Assembly (NCBI RefSeq): GCF_000274605.1 | Contig: NZ_AKNV01000005.1 | Location: forward strand, 46,639-110,638 | DNA length: 64,000 nt | Origin: Helicobacter pylori NQ4053 | Lineage (GTDB): Bacteria > Campylobacterota > Campylobacteria > Campylobacterales > Helicobacteraceae | Reading direction: 5' to 3' | Shown here: positions 39,030 through 47,408 of the stretch, in pieces | Layout: each line of letters opens with the position of its first letter | Numbering within the stretch: the stretch's first letter is position 1 | Translations under genes and position numbers: made by a program | The notes under the pieces: model-generated | Told to the model about the DNA's origin: nothing | What the model saw: the letters and a program-made list of their open reading frames with translations, nothing else | Database searches by the model: none

Positions 39030-40580
39030 ATGAAACAAAAGCTTAAAGCTCAAATCAAAGAGCGAGTGGCTTCTATCGCTTATAATGAAAAAGGGTTTCC
39101 TAGCCCCTTTTTATTTAAAGACTTGAAAAAAGCCGCACTCAAAATCATAGAAGCCATGCGCGCAAACACAGAAATTTTAGTGGTGGGCGATTATGACGCT
39201 GACGGCGTGATTAGCTCTGCTATCATGGCAAAATTTTTTGAAAGCCTGAACTATAAGCATGTTCGCATTGCAATCCCTAATCGCTTCATGGATGGCTATG
39301 GGATTTCTAAAAAATTTTTAGAAAAACACCACGCCCCTTTAATCATCACGGTGGATAACGGGATTAACGCCTTTGAAGCCGCGCGATTTTGCAAAGAAAA
39401 AAATTACACCCTTATCATTACGGATCACCATTGCTTAAATAATGATGAAGTCCCAGACGCTTATGCGGTGATCAACCCCAAGCAACCGGATTGTGATTTT
39501 ATCCAAAAGGAAGTGTGCGGGGCGTTGGTGGCGTTTTATTTGTGCTATGGAATCCACAAGCTTTTAGGAAAAGAAAAAAGCCATTCTAGTGAATTGTTGT
39601 GTTTAGCGGGCGTGGCGACTATCGCTGATATGATGCCTTTGACTTTTTTTAACCGCTTTTTAGTTTCTAAAGCCTTGTATTTTTTGCAAAAAGAATCCTT
39701 AGGGGCGATGGGGTTTTTACGCCAAAGAGAAGTTTTTAGAAAACGCTCTTTAAAAGCGAGCGATATTTCTTTTAATATCGCCCCCTTAATCAACTCCGCA
39801 GGGCGCATGCAAGACGCTAAAATGGCTTTAGATTTTTTAAGCGCGAATAATTTTCAAGATGGCTATTCTTTGTATGAACGCTTGAAAGCATGCAATTTGA
39901 AACGTAAAATGATCCAACAGCAGGTTTTTGAAGAAGCCTTTAAGCATGCGATGGTTGGAGAAAAAATCATCATCGCTTTTAAGGATAATTGGCATGAGGG
40001 CGTGCTGGGGATTGTGGCTTCAAAATTAGTGGAAGCCACTCAAAAGCCAAGCCTGGTTTTTACCTTTAAAGAAGGGGTGTATAAGGGGAGCGCTCGTAGC
40101 TCTCCAAATATTGACTTGATTGACGCTTTGAATGGGGTTTCTTCTTTATTACTCGGCTATGGAGGGCATAGGCAAGCGTGCGGGTTGAGCGTTGGAAAAA
40201 ACAATATCGTCTCGCTCTTTGAAACTTTAGAAAATTTTGATTTTAAAGTCTTGCCTTTTTGTGAAGAAGAACCCCCTTTAACGCTCAAATTAAAAGACAT
40301 TGACAGAGAGCTTTTAGAGATTATAGAAGCGGGCGAACCTTATGGGCAAGAAAACCCTGAACCCCTATTCCAAGCAAAAAATTTAGAAGTCATAGAAGAA
40401 AAAATCATTAAAGAAAGCCACCAAATTCTGCGTTTTAAGGATAAAGAATGCGTTAAAGAGGCTATTTATTTTAACGCTGATCGGTTTTTGAAAGCGGGCG
40501 AAAAGGTGAGCGTGCTTTTTAGCGTGGAATTAGATGAGTGTTCTAATGAGCCTAAAATGTTTGTTAAAAGTTTGTTGTAG
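39030..40580 (+). CDS. recJ: Single-strand DNA exonuclease RecJ
   Basis: 5'-3' single-strand exonuclease used in mismatch and recombination repair. 516 residues, shorter than the E. coli protein by about 60. Metal motifs are visible: VVGDYDADGV (motif I), the VDNG strand, the TDHH motif, and the DHHA1-domain GYGGHRQACG. An oligonucleotide-binding fold follows at the C-terminus. The stop overlaps the next GTG as TAGTG. Confidence 0.92.
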   Translation: MKQKLKAQIKERVASIAYNEKGFPSPFLFKDLKKAALKIIEAMRANTEILVVGDYDADGVISSAIMAKFFESLNYKHVRIAIPNRFMDGYGISKKFLEKHHAPLIITVDNGINAFEAARFCKEKNYTLIITDHHCLNNDEVPDAYAVINPKQPDCDFIQKEVCGALVAFYLCYGIHKLLGKEKSHSSELLCLAGVATIADMMPLTFFNRFLVSKALYFLQKESLGAMGFLRQREVFRKRSLKASDISFNIAPLINSAGRMQDAKMALDFLSANNFQDGYSLYERLKACNLKRKMIQQQVFEEAFKHAMVGEKIIIAFKDNWHEGVLGIVASKLVEATQKPSLVFTFKEGVYKGSARSSPNIDLIDALNGVSSLLLGYGGHRQACGLSVGKNNIVSLFETLENFDFKVLPFCEEEPPLTLKLKDIDRELLEIIEAGEPYGQENPEPLFQAKNLEVIEEKIIKESHQILRFKDKECVKEAIYFNADRFLKAGEKVSVLFSVELDECSNEPKMFVKSLL

Positions 40581-41476
40581 TGCCTTTTGTTGAAGAAGAA
40601 TTTGAAATTTTAAAACCCACCAAAGCCTTGTTTTTGGTGCGCGATGTTTTAAAATGCTCTTTAAAAGAAGCCCAACGGCACCTTGACAAGCAACGCTTAA
40701 AACAAAACCAACAAGCCGTGCGTAAATCTCAAATGATTCAAGGGGTCGTTCGCTTGATTTATTTCAAGCCTAATGAAAAACAAGAAAAGCTTGTTTTTGA
40801 GACTAAAGATTTTGGCGTGTTTGACAAACCCGCTCAAGTCTATACCCACCCTAAAGGCTATTTTTACCATGAAAGCTTATTAGATTGCATCCAATCGCAT
40901 TTTAGCAAAAACGCCCACCCAGCCCACAGGCTAGATTATGAAACGAGCGGGTTGGTTTTGGCGGGTAAAACCTTACAAAGCGTTAAGGATTTAAAAGCGC
41001 TTTTCATGCAAAAAAAAGTAAAAAAAACTTATTTGGCGCTAGCGCATGGGTTGGTGGATAAAAGTATCATAATAGATAAGCCCATTCTAACGCCAGAAAA
41101 CATTCAAAAAGACTTGCACATTCGATCTCAAATTTCTCCTTTAGGCAAGCCTTCAATCACGCTTGTTGAGCCTTTAAGTTATAACCCTTTTTTGGATATA
41201 AGCTTACTCAAAATCACCCCACTCACCGGGCGCACGCACCAGATCCGCTTGCATTTAAGCAGTATAAATCACAGGATCGTGGGCGAGGGGCTTTATGGGG
41301 TGGCTGATGAAGAAGCGAGAGAATACCTTCAATTAAAGCGTGAAAATAACGCCCCAACCCTCATGCTCCATGCCGCTAGTTTAGAATTTGAATTTAAAGG
41401 GGCGATCTATAAAATCGCTTCTCCCATGCCCGAACGCTTCATGCCGTTTTTAAAAGATCTATCCTTTTTTTATTGA
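40580..41476 (+). CDS. RluA/RluD-family rRNA pseudouridine synthase
   Basis: 298 residues starting with GTG at 40580, sharing one base with the recJ stop. An S4-like segment (about 15-50) is followed by the RluA catalytic core with HRLDYETSGLVLAGK, whose Asp is the catalytic residue, and the late LTGRTHQIRLHL motif. It isomerises uridines in 23S rRNA; the exact target cannot be assigned from sequence. It ends 7 bp into the convergent gene at 41470. Confidence 0.9.
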   Translation: MPFVEEEFEILKPTKALFLVRDVLKCSLKEAQRHLDKQRLKQNQQAVRKSQMIQGVVRLIYFKPNEKQEKLVFETKDFGVFDKPAQVYTHPKGYFYHESLLDCIQSHFSKNAHPAHRLDYETSGLVLAGKTLQSVKDLKALFMQKKVKKTYLALAHGLVDKSIIIDKPILTPENIQKDLHIRSQISPLGKPSITLVEPLSYNPFLDISLLKITPLTGRTHQIRLHLSSINHRIVGEGLYGVADEEAREYLQLKRENNAPTLMLHAASLEFEFKGAIYKIASPMPERFMPFLKDLSFFY

Positions 41477-42672
41477 TTGTTCTTTTGGTTGTCCTCTTCT
41501 GGGGTTTGTTTGAGGTCGCCTATATGTTCTTTGATGGTTTTTTTCTCCACCACAGGAGCGTTTTTGTAACTCTCTTGAAGTTCTTGGCTGATCTTAATAA
41601 AGCTATCGTTAAATTGCTGTTTGTAGCTGTTTTTGAGGTTTTCCTTCACTTCATTGATGTTGTTCAAAATTTCTTTTTTGAATTTGTCTCTGTGGAGCCG
41701 TTCATCAATAAAATTGATCGCCGCATCGCTTCCAAACCAAAGTGTAATAGTGCAAGCAGGAGCGAAAGGCCCGCAAGTCCAAGAACCGCTCAAAGTTGTG
41801 CCAATCTTTGCGAGGAATTTACCCCCTACTTTCGCCCCGAGTTTAGCGCCAATTTTTGCCACAAGCTTTGGGGTTAACTTTGCCGCAATAGCCAAGCCAC
41901 TCACGCCAGCCGTTGCCCCTATTGCTCCTGTAAAATTGGCTTTCAATTTCCTTGCCACTCCATCGCCAAGAGTGTCTAAAATTTTTGCGTTTTGAGAAAG
42001 ATCGGTATCCACTCCTTTTAGAGCGGTCTCACTCACAAATTTTTCGTTTTGGTTTAACAAACTCCCATAAGTTTTAGAAAGCTTCTTGGTTATAGCGTCC
42101 AATCTTTGCTTGTAATCTTTCCCTAAAAGTTTTTCCTGCAACACATTAGCCACCGCATCTTCGGCACTCAAGCCGGTCTTTTTAGCTGCAAAAAGGGCAA
42201 GCTCGCTATAATCCCCCTTGATAGAATAATGCCAGTCCAAGAACTTATCCACATTGTTTTCTACTTGATCAAAAAACCCATCTATTTGAGTGTTTATCTT
42301 GCCATTCATTTCCTCTATGCCACTATTGAGAGCGGCGTTGATCTCTGCTTGATGGCTATCAATATTATCTTTTATAATATCGGTAGGTAAAAATTTTTCA
42401 ACATACTTAAAGAGTTTTTTTGGTTTGTCTGCTTTTGCCTCCTGACTGGGTTCGCTATACGCAAAGAATTTGACGCTAAAATAGACGACAAATAAAACAA
42501 TAAGACATCCCCAAAAAATATAGCTATATCTCTTTTGTTTTTTGATTTCTTCTTGTTCCTTGCTATCTGGACATTCTTTTTCTTGTGTTAGCTTTTCTAG
42601 CTCTTGCTTTTGCTTTTTTAGTTCTAGCTTTGGTCTTGCTTGCTCTAGATCTTCTTTAACATCATTTTCCAC
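41470..42672 (-). CDS. Membrane-anchored protein with a glycine-zipper hydrophobic core
   Basis: About 400 residues from the GTG at 42672, which has AGGGG at a good distance; a GTG two codons earlier is too close. Layout: a charged coiled coil (about 1-45), one membrane segment (about 48-70), a long helical region facing out (about 85-240), a glycine-zipper stretch (about 245-330; LVAKIGAKLGAKVGGKFLAK), then a basic coiled tail. A single CGPFAPAC pair could form a disulfide. The hydrophobic core is like that of pore-forming proteins, but no toxin family is recognised. Last gene of the operon from 45538; its start overlaps the end of the split membrane gene. Confidence 0.6.
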   Translation of the reverse strand: MENDVKEDLEQARPKLELKKQKQELEKLTQEKECPDSKEQEEIKKQKRYSYIFWGCLIVLFVVYFSVKFFAYSEPSQEAKADKPKKLFKYVEKFLPTDIIKDNIDSHQAEINAALNSGIEEMNGKINTQIDGFFDQVENNVDKFLDWHYSIKGDYSELALFAAKKTGLSAEDAVANVLQEKLLGKDYKQRLDAITKKLSKTYGSLLNQNEKFVSETALKGVDTDLSQNAKILDTLGDGVARKLKANFTGAIGATAGVSGLAIAAKLTPKLVAKIGAKLGAKVGGKFLAKIGTTLSGSWTCGPFAPACTITLWFGSDAAINFIDERLHRDKFKKEILNNINEVKENLKNSYKQQFNDSFIKISQELQESYKNAPVVEKKTIKEHIGDLKQTPEEDNQKNNQ

Positions 42673-43448
42673 ACTCACCCCTAATACATTTTGATAAACA
42701 ATAAATGATTTGAGCGCTCAGCCTGCTGATGGCTATCCCGCTAAGAGCGTTATAGATGATAAACGCTACCCAGCCCGCAACCATAAATCCCTTATTTATG
42801 CCCATGCTCTCCGCTTTGAACATGCCCCACCAAGCAAACCCCTCTAACATCTTTCTAGCCTTCAAAAAATAATCCATGTAGTCGCAGATGGAATAGATGG
42901 AATCACTCGCTGCCTTAATAGTGTCTATCAAAGCTGGTTTCAAATAATCGGGCATGTTGCCATGATAGATCACATAGCAACTCAAGCCAATGAAGAAAAG
43001 AGCCCCCACAAGAGCGCTCACTTCTCTAGACATCAGCATCAAATAATCTTCTTTGATGATACTCTTGAGCATTTTTTCAAACACGCCAAACACCGCAGCG
43101 CAAACAACGATAGTGCAAAAAACAATCCCCCCACATCATCCAATTATAGTCCAGCACGCTATAAGCGATGGATATGGATGTAAAAATTGAAAAAATAAAA
43201 TAAAAGCAAGACACCATTATTGGGGAGTGTAGCATCTTGGATAAGAAGGATTCGCTATTCACGAAACACTTGGCGAAGCACTTCCTCTGATGCATTTTTA
43301 AAGAAATATAGCTGTAAGCGACAATCCCTAGTATCAGCAGCACAAAGACCAACGAGAAACAGGACTTATCGTAAGTCCAACGCCATAAGCCCAACAACAC
43401 CCTAACGATCACGCTTGTGCCCAGAATGATTTTAAAAAAATAAGACAT
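42662..43448 (-). pseudogene. Multi-span membrane protein split by a G6 run
   Basis: Two reading frames (43077-43448 and 42662-43093) become one 261-residue protein if the C6/G6 run at 43127-43132 has five bases: the sequence then passes from SVLDYNWMMWG into IVFCTIVVCAAVFGVFEKM, a good membrane segment, with no other change. It would have about six membrane segments and a cysteine-rich first half. The frame may be phase variable. No family is recognised. It lies between the DUF1294 gene and the glycine-zipper gene in one tight operon. Confidence 0.6.
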
Positions 43449-43744
43449 TATCTTTTATCCCTCTTGTTGTTTTTGAAGCGTTTGTTAGGGTTGTCTTTAA
43501 GGAGGAAGATCTTAAGCGCTACCAGTATCAAAGATAGTGAGAATATCGTTAGCGCTACTATCCAAAAAAGATCCTTGCTGACAAAGTAAAGGATCGCGCT
43601 CTCTATCAAGCAAATGAGCGAAACGCCGTATTTAAACTTAAGCTTTAAGATCTTATGGCGGGACACAACCATAGCGACCAAAAACCCGACAGACCCGCCA
43701 AGGAGCGATAAAACCCACAAAGCTTTTTCAGGAATACGCCACAT
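43448..43744 (-). CDS. DUF1294-like small membrane protein
   Basis: 98 residues with about three hydrophobic segments and a Lys/Arg-rich C-terminal tail. The first half fits the DUF1294 pattern (RIPEKALWVLSLLGGSVGF then SRHKILKLKFKYG, the RHK...K.KF motif). Function of DUF1294 is unknown. The ATG at 43744 follows the stop of a 25-residue peptide by 7 bp, and its own stop is adjacent to the next ATG. Confidence 0.7.
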   Translation of the reverse strand: MWRIPEKALWVLSLLGGSVGFLVAMVVSRHKILKLKFKYGVSLICLIESAILYFVSKDLFWIVALTIFSLSLILVALKIFLLKDNPNKRFKNNKRDKR

Positions 43745-43751
43745 TTTTTGC

Positions 43752-43829
43752 TCAATTTTTATCCACCAGCATGAGAATAAAAATCAGAATATTGACTATG
43801 AGCAACCAAACGATAGAAACAAATTCCAT
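43752..43829 (-). CDS. 25-residue single-span membrane peptide
   Basis: Reads MEFVSIVWLLIVNILIFI and then LMLVDKN, almost all one hydrophobic helix. The ATG at 43829 has AAAGGG 6-7 nt upstream and lies 2 bp after the stop of a repeat-containing leader frame, while its own stop is 7 bp before the DUF1294 ATG. Tight spacing on both sides supports real translation. It could be a small membrane regulator or a holin-like peptide; nothing proves either. Confidence 0.5.
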   Translation of the reverse strand: MEFVSIVWLLIVNILIFILMLVDKN

Positions 43830-43831
43830 GC

Positions 43832-43936
43832 TCACCCTTTCAAGAGCGTTTTAACAACCCAAACGCTACCACTTGGCTTTTTAGAGAGAGAGAGAGAAAA
43901 AGAAAGCAAAATTTTAAGATTGTTTCTCAAATCCAT
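43832..43936 (-). CDS. 34-residue leader frame with a CT repeat
   Basis: Starts at ATG 43936 (or TTG 43930, which has better spacing from AAAGGA) and encodes a short signal-like stretch, LKILLSFSLSLS, over a CT7 repeat, then stops 2 bp before the ATG of the 25-residue membrane peptide. A change of one CT unit shifts the frame to another stop, and of two units stops right after the repeat, so the repeat decides where ribosomes stop. May couple translation to the genes that follow. Confidence 0.45.
   Translation of the reverse strand: MDLRNNLKILLSFSLSLSKKPSGSVWVVKTLLKG
43883..43896 (-). repeat. CT7 dinucleotide repeat (AG7 on the plus strand)
   Basis: Seven perfect units inside the leader frame of the membrane locus, the same kind of repeat that switches several H. 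pylori outer membrane protein genes. Confidence 0.85.
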
Positions 43937-44030
43937 TCCTTTACAAAAGTTAAGACTGGGTGTTTTAACATGATTTTTGGCCTACTCGCATCAAGCCCTT
44001 ACTTTTTAACATTTCCGCTCCCTTGCTTTT

Positions 44031-44127
44031 TTAAAGCCTCCCTAAATTACTACACCACTCCCCCAATAAACACAACGCACCCAAGCACAAAGCCCTAAAA
44101 AAAGGCCTTTTTGAAATTCTTTAGCAT
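44031..44127 (-). pseudogene. Signal-peptide remnant of a Sel1-repeat (Hcp-like) gene
   Basis: ATG 44127 has a strong AAGGAGGGG site. MLKNFKKAFF is followed by a stop because the T7 run (A7 on the plus strand, 44097-44103) is out of frame; with six T it reads RALCLGALCLLGEWCSNLG and stops at 44031. It resembles the leader of the Sel1-repeat gene at 46133 in both ribosome site and peptide ([19 protein letters not shown]), so it is probably the surviving head of a duplicate. Confidence 0.45.
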
Positions 44128-44138
44128 GACACCCCTCC

Positions 44139-44659
44139 TTATTCCCCAAGCAAAATACAGCCCTCGTTCAAATATTCTTTCAAAATCTCTCGCCCCTTAG
44201 GGGTTTTCATCAAAATAGATATTATTTGGCTTCTCAACCTCTCAGGCTCTTCTCTGTTGGCGTTTTTGGTCAGATCGTATTCGTTGAAAAAATACGGCAT
44301 GACTGACTTTGATTTGAGCTCAAGCCCCACCTCTTTGATCACCTTTTCTATCGTGTATTTTTTCTTACAATGTTTTTCGCAACCCCCCAATTTCAAAATC
44401 TCATTGCGTCCAAATTTTTATACCACCCATAAGAGAGGAGGGCCTTATGATTCTCTTTTAATATGTCAGTTAAAAGCCCATACGCTTTGGTGATACATTT
44501 ACCCTCATAAGAATAAACGCTCAAATTATAGCCATAGCCAATCGTGGGATGCTCCGTCTTGTCGGTATAAATAGAAGGCGAAAACCCCTCTAAATCCACT
44601 ATCAAAAACGACGCCACTAAGATCAATTTGCTAAGACAGAGCGTCCCACACCCTTTCAA
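44139..44659 (-). pseudogene. Phage-type lysozyme gene with internal deletion
   Basis: The first part (44393-44659; TTG start) carries a hydrophobic leader and the T4-lysozyme active-site order E24 (DLEGFSPS), D33 (YTDKTEHP) and T39 (PTIGYGYN). It breaks off after KNLDAM, where the long helical lobe should begin. The next frame (44139-44396) starts RNEILKLGGCEKHC, which looks like the tail of such a protein plus a C-terminal extension. I infer an internal deletion of about 50 codons that also shifted the frame. Without the second lobe it should not cut peptidoglycan. A G6 run (44383-44388) sits just after the junction. Confidence 0.55.
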
Positions 44660-45216
44660 CTGCCCTTATTATTCTTAGCTTTCAATTCTTCTAGTTTTTT
44701 TGAAATGATTTCTTCAGTAACGCTAGAGAGTCTCTCTCCATCATGCTTACCCTCTGGGGTTTCTTTGCTCTGTAATTCTTCTTGTTTTTTTGAAATGATT
44801 TCTTCAGCGATATTGGAGAGTTTTTCAAAATTTTTAGTGTCTTTGCGAGTGGAGCGGTTTTTTAAATTCTCTCTGATTTGCCTTTTTCTTTGGATTAACG
44901 CAAACATTTTTTGGCTGAATTGGTAGCATTTACGTGCGCTTATAATGATCACGCCCCACTTGATTAGTAAAGCGATTAAAAGCCAAATAAAAGAGCTAGA
45001 AGTGTCCAATAAAAACTGGCGCACATCGCTATACACCCAAATATCCACTAAAATAACCAACAGAGTGATCAAAATAGAAAACGCAATGCTTTTAAACCTA
45101 AAAAGCCATGCCACGATCACAAACCCTCTCGTGTGCCTGTGGGCTAAGAGCCAGCGCTCATTCTTTTCGCTAAAAAAATTCATTAAACCAGAAATTACGC
45201 TATTTTTCTTGTTCAT
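44656..45216 (-). CDS. Two-span membrane protein with a 30-residue repeat
   Basis: 186 residues. Two hydrophobic segments at about 43-62 and 75-94 and a long, charged, helical cytoplasmic tail (about 100-186). The tail contains an in-frame 90-bp duplication: EEIISKKQEEL is repeated as EEIISKKLEEL 30 residues later. No family is recognised. The ATG at 45216 lies 17 bp inside the preceding coiled-coil gene, and its TGA overlaps the lysozyme TTG. Confidence 0.65.
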   Translation of the reverse strand: MNKKNSVISGLMNFFSEKNERWLLAHRHTRGFVIVAWLFRFKSIAFSILITLLVILVDIWVYSDVRQFLLDTSSSFIWLLIALLIKWGVIIISARKCYQFSQKMFALIQRKRQIRENLKNRSTRKDTKNFEKLSNIAEEIISKKQEELQSKETPEGKHDGERLSSVTEEIISKKLEELKAKNNKGS

Positions 45217-45538
45217 TGTCGCCCTTTCCCCAAACTTCTTTAAAATGCTTGGTGGTTTTTTCTTGTTTTTCTTTCAATTCTTTAGCGTGGATTTGCTCTA
45301 ACAACCTTTTTTCTTCCGCTTCAAACATGATTTTTAATTCTTCTTCATTAAAATCGCTCAATTGCATGCCCTCTTTTTTCAAGCGTTTTTCCACGATTTT
45401 AACCGCTTGCTCCCTAATTTTTTGAGATTTTTCTTTAAAAAGCACTCGCTTGGTTTTTTGAAACGCTTCATTAGAATTTTTGTGGATCGTTTGCTTGCAA
45501 AAATCTAAAAAATCCTTGACTTGATGCATAATTTTCAT
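45200..45538 (-). CDS. Small coiled-coil protein, first gene of the membrane locus
   Basis: 112 residues, almost entirely Lys/Glu-rich helix with a strong coiled-coil pattern (about 40-105); no signal peptide or catalytic motif. Overlap with the next gene (17 bp) shows they are co-translated. Probably a cytoplasmic partner of the membrane proteins that follow. I do not recognise a family. Confidence 0.6.
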   Translation of the reverse strand: MKIMHQVKDFLDFCKQTIHKNSNEAFQKTKRVLFKEKSQKIREQAVKIVEKRLKKEGMQLSDFNEEELKIMFEAEEKRLLEQIHAKELKEKQEKTTKHFKEVWGKGDNEQEK

Positions 45539-45722
45539 GGTTATCCGTTTTTAAAGAGTTTTTAAGACTAATGACCCCTAAAAGGATACCAAAAAAAGAT
45601 TAAAACTCTCTAGTAAATGTCTTCTTAAAAGAATAGGTGGCATTTTGGCGATGTTCTAACCCCCAAAAATAGGGCTTTTGTGGGATAGTTTCTAGGTGAG
45701 ACTATCGCATGCTTTTTGTCCC

Positions 45723-46133
45723 TTATTTTTCTTTGAGTATCTCGCATGTCTTTTGAAATCCTAATTTGCAGGCTTTAGAGAAATATTGATCGGCTTTTTT
45801 TGAGTCCCGTTTCACCCCATCCCCATTATAATATAACCCCCCTAAAGCACCACACCCCATACCTTCTTTTAAATCACACGCTTTAGAGTAAAGTTGAGCG
45901 GCTTTTATTAAGTTTTTTTCTACATCATCATACAGATCCCCTAAAGCACCACACCCCCACCATTATTCAAATCGCATGCTTTTTCAAAATATTTTTTAGC
46001 TTGAATGTAATCTTTCGCTTCAATACTCTTTACGCCCAAATTAACAAGCTCTTCAGGGTTTGGCTCTGCCATTAACCCCCCCCAATAAACCCAAGCATAA
46101 AACCCTAAAAATCGCTTTTTTGAAACTTAGCAT
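45723..46133 (-). pseudogene. Sel1-repeat (Hcp-like) secreted protein, out of frame at two G runs
   Basis: ATG 46133 with GGGAGAAA upstream starts the leader [17 protein letters not shown]. The G8 run (46076-46083) puts it out of frame; seven G give [18 protein letters not shown], a normal cleavage site and first repeat. A second break at the G5 run (45954-45958) needs one more G. Repaired, it is about 136 residues with three Sel1-like repeats and paired cysteines ([41 protein letters not shown]), as in Helicobacter cysteine-rich proteins, which are secreted and immunogenic. Poly-G in a signal peptide is a classic phase switch. Confidence 0.65.
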
Positions 46134-46192
46134 GACATTTCTCCCTTTTATTAAAAAATTTAGACTTTATTATAATCAAATTGCAATCAGAT

Positions 46193-46597
46193 CTAATAAT
46201 TTTTTAAAACCTGCTGGCAATAGCGCTCTAAGATCCTGCAAGCGCTCAAAGAGTCTAGCCGGCCGTCTTTAATAGCGAGCCACTTGTTTTTCCTACCCAA
46301 ATGCTCTAAATTTTCATAAGCTTCTATGCTAGATCTGTCTTCATTGATAAAAACGATTTCGCCCTTAAAATCTACAAGCTTGATAAAATGCTCAATGCGC
46401 GCGTTCGTATCCGCATAGCTTTCATTAGGCTTGCCAACCACCAGCACTTGAATGTCTTTTTTTCTCAATAAATCGCTCAAATCCCTAGAGGCTTGATTCC
46501 TGTTGTGGCGTAAAATCGCTTCTAAAGGCAAGATAACGCCGTTTAAAAGCACAGCGATGCCAATGCGTTTTAACCCCACATCGCATGCTAAAATCAT
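46193..46597 (-). CDS. ruvX: YqgF/RuvX-type Holliday junction resolvase-like protein
   Basis: 134 residues, RNase H-like fold starting with ILACDVGLKRIGIA (first Asp), with VVGKPNE in the middle and a late SIEAYENL. Family members process the 5' end of pre-16S rRNA and were first proposed as junction resolvases. The ATG overlaps the dprA stop as ATGA. Confidence 0.9.
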   Translation of the reverse strand: MILACDVGLKRIGIAVLLNGVILPLEAILRHNRNQASRDLSDLLRKKDIQVLVVGKPNESYADTNARIEHFIKLVDFKGEIVFINEDRSSIEAYENLEHLGRKNKWLAIKDGRLDSLSACRILERYCQQVLKNY

Positions 46598-47394
46598 GCT
46601 AACACCACAATGTGATTGATGCGCCTAATCTTACCCAACAGCTCGTATTCTAAAAGCTTATCCCCAAATTTGAGATACGCTTCTTCATAGCTCGGGTTTT
46701 TGGCGCAATATTCTAAAAATTCATCTTTCATTTCAGGCATTTCTTTTAAATGATAATCTTTTAAAAGGGTATTTATAAAATTTTGAATATTAAATATCCC
46801 TTGAGCCTGCCCTTTTTCTAAAAGCTCATTAGTGCCATCGCTCTCATTCAGGCGTTGGGGTAAAACAAACAAGGGTTTTTGGTATTTTTGGGCTAATCTC
46901 GCGCTGCTCATAGAGCCGCTTTGTAAATCCGCTTGGGGGATAATCACCGCATCGCTTAAAGCGATCACCAGGCGGTTTCTCGCTAAAAAAGAGCCTTTAA
47001 CGGGCATAAAATCCTTTTCATATTCGCTTAAAATCAAGCCGTTTTGCGCGATTTCTTGGATCACTTTATGGTTATTCGTAGGATAAATCAAATCCAAACT
47101 GCAAGGCGAAAGCATGATGGTTTTTGGCAAGGCGTTTTCTTGAGCGATAATATCCACGCCTAACGCTCCCCCGCTCACAATAACCGCGCCATTTTTAGCA
47201 AGCTCTCTGGCCAGAGTGATCGTGTGTTGCTTGCTATAAGGGGTGGGTCTTCTTGTGCCTATGATCGCCACTTTTAAAGGCGCGTCCAAAAGCTTTGTAT
47301 CGCCCACACAATAGAGTTTTTTAGGGGGGTCTTTAAGAATGTCAAAGGCTTTAGGGATATTCTCTAGCGCGCTGTATTGGAAATGGCTTTTCAT
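46594..47394 (-). CDS. dprA: DNA processing protein DprA
   Basis: 266 residues. Loads RecA on incoming single-stranded DNA in natural transformation. The extended Rossmann fold is complete: VAIIGTRRPTPYS, the VSGGALGVD loop, ARNRLVIALSDAVII and GSMSSA. The C-terminal winged helix is short (about 210-266). It is the first gene of the dprA-ruvX pair. Confidence 0.93.
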   Translation of the reverse strand: MKSHFQYSALENIPKAFDILKDPPKKLYCVGDTKLLDAPLKVAIIGTRRPTPYSKQHTITLARELAKNGAVIVSGGALGVDIIAQENALPKTIMLSPCSLDLIYPTNNHKVIQEIAQNGLILSEYEKDFMPVKGSFLARNRLVIALSDAVIIPQADLQSGSMSSARLAQKYQKPLFVLPQRLNESDGTNELLEKGQAQGIFNIQNFINTLLKDYHLKEMPEMKDEFLEYCAKNPSYEEAYLKFGDKLLEYELLGKIRRINHIVVLA

Positions 47395-47408
47395 TTTAAA
47401 CTATTAAA

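Noticed and set aside
43614..43973. 119-residue plus-strand frame across the CT repeat
   Set aside because: Opposite to a run of closely spaced minus-strand genes with good starts; reads the repeat as a Glu/Arg stretch.
45684..45706. 9-bp hairpin after the Sel1-repeat gene
   Set aside because: Good stem, but no U-run follows on the minus strand, so I do not call it a terminator.
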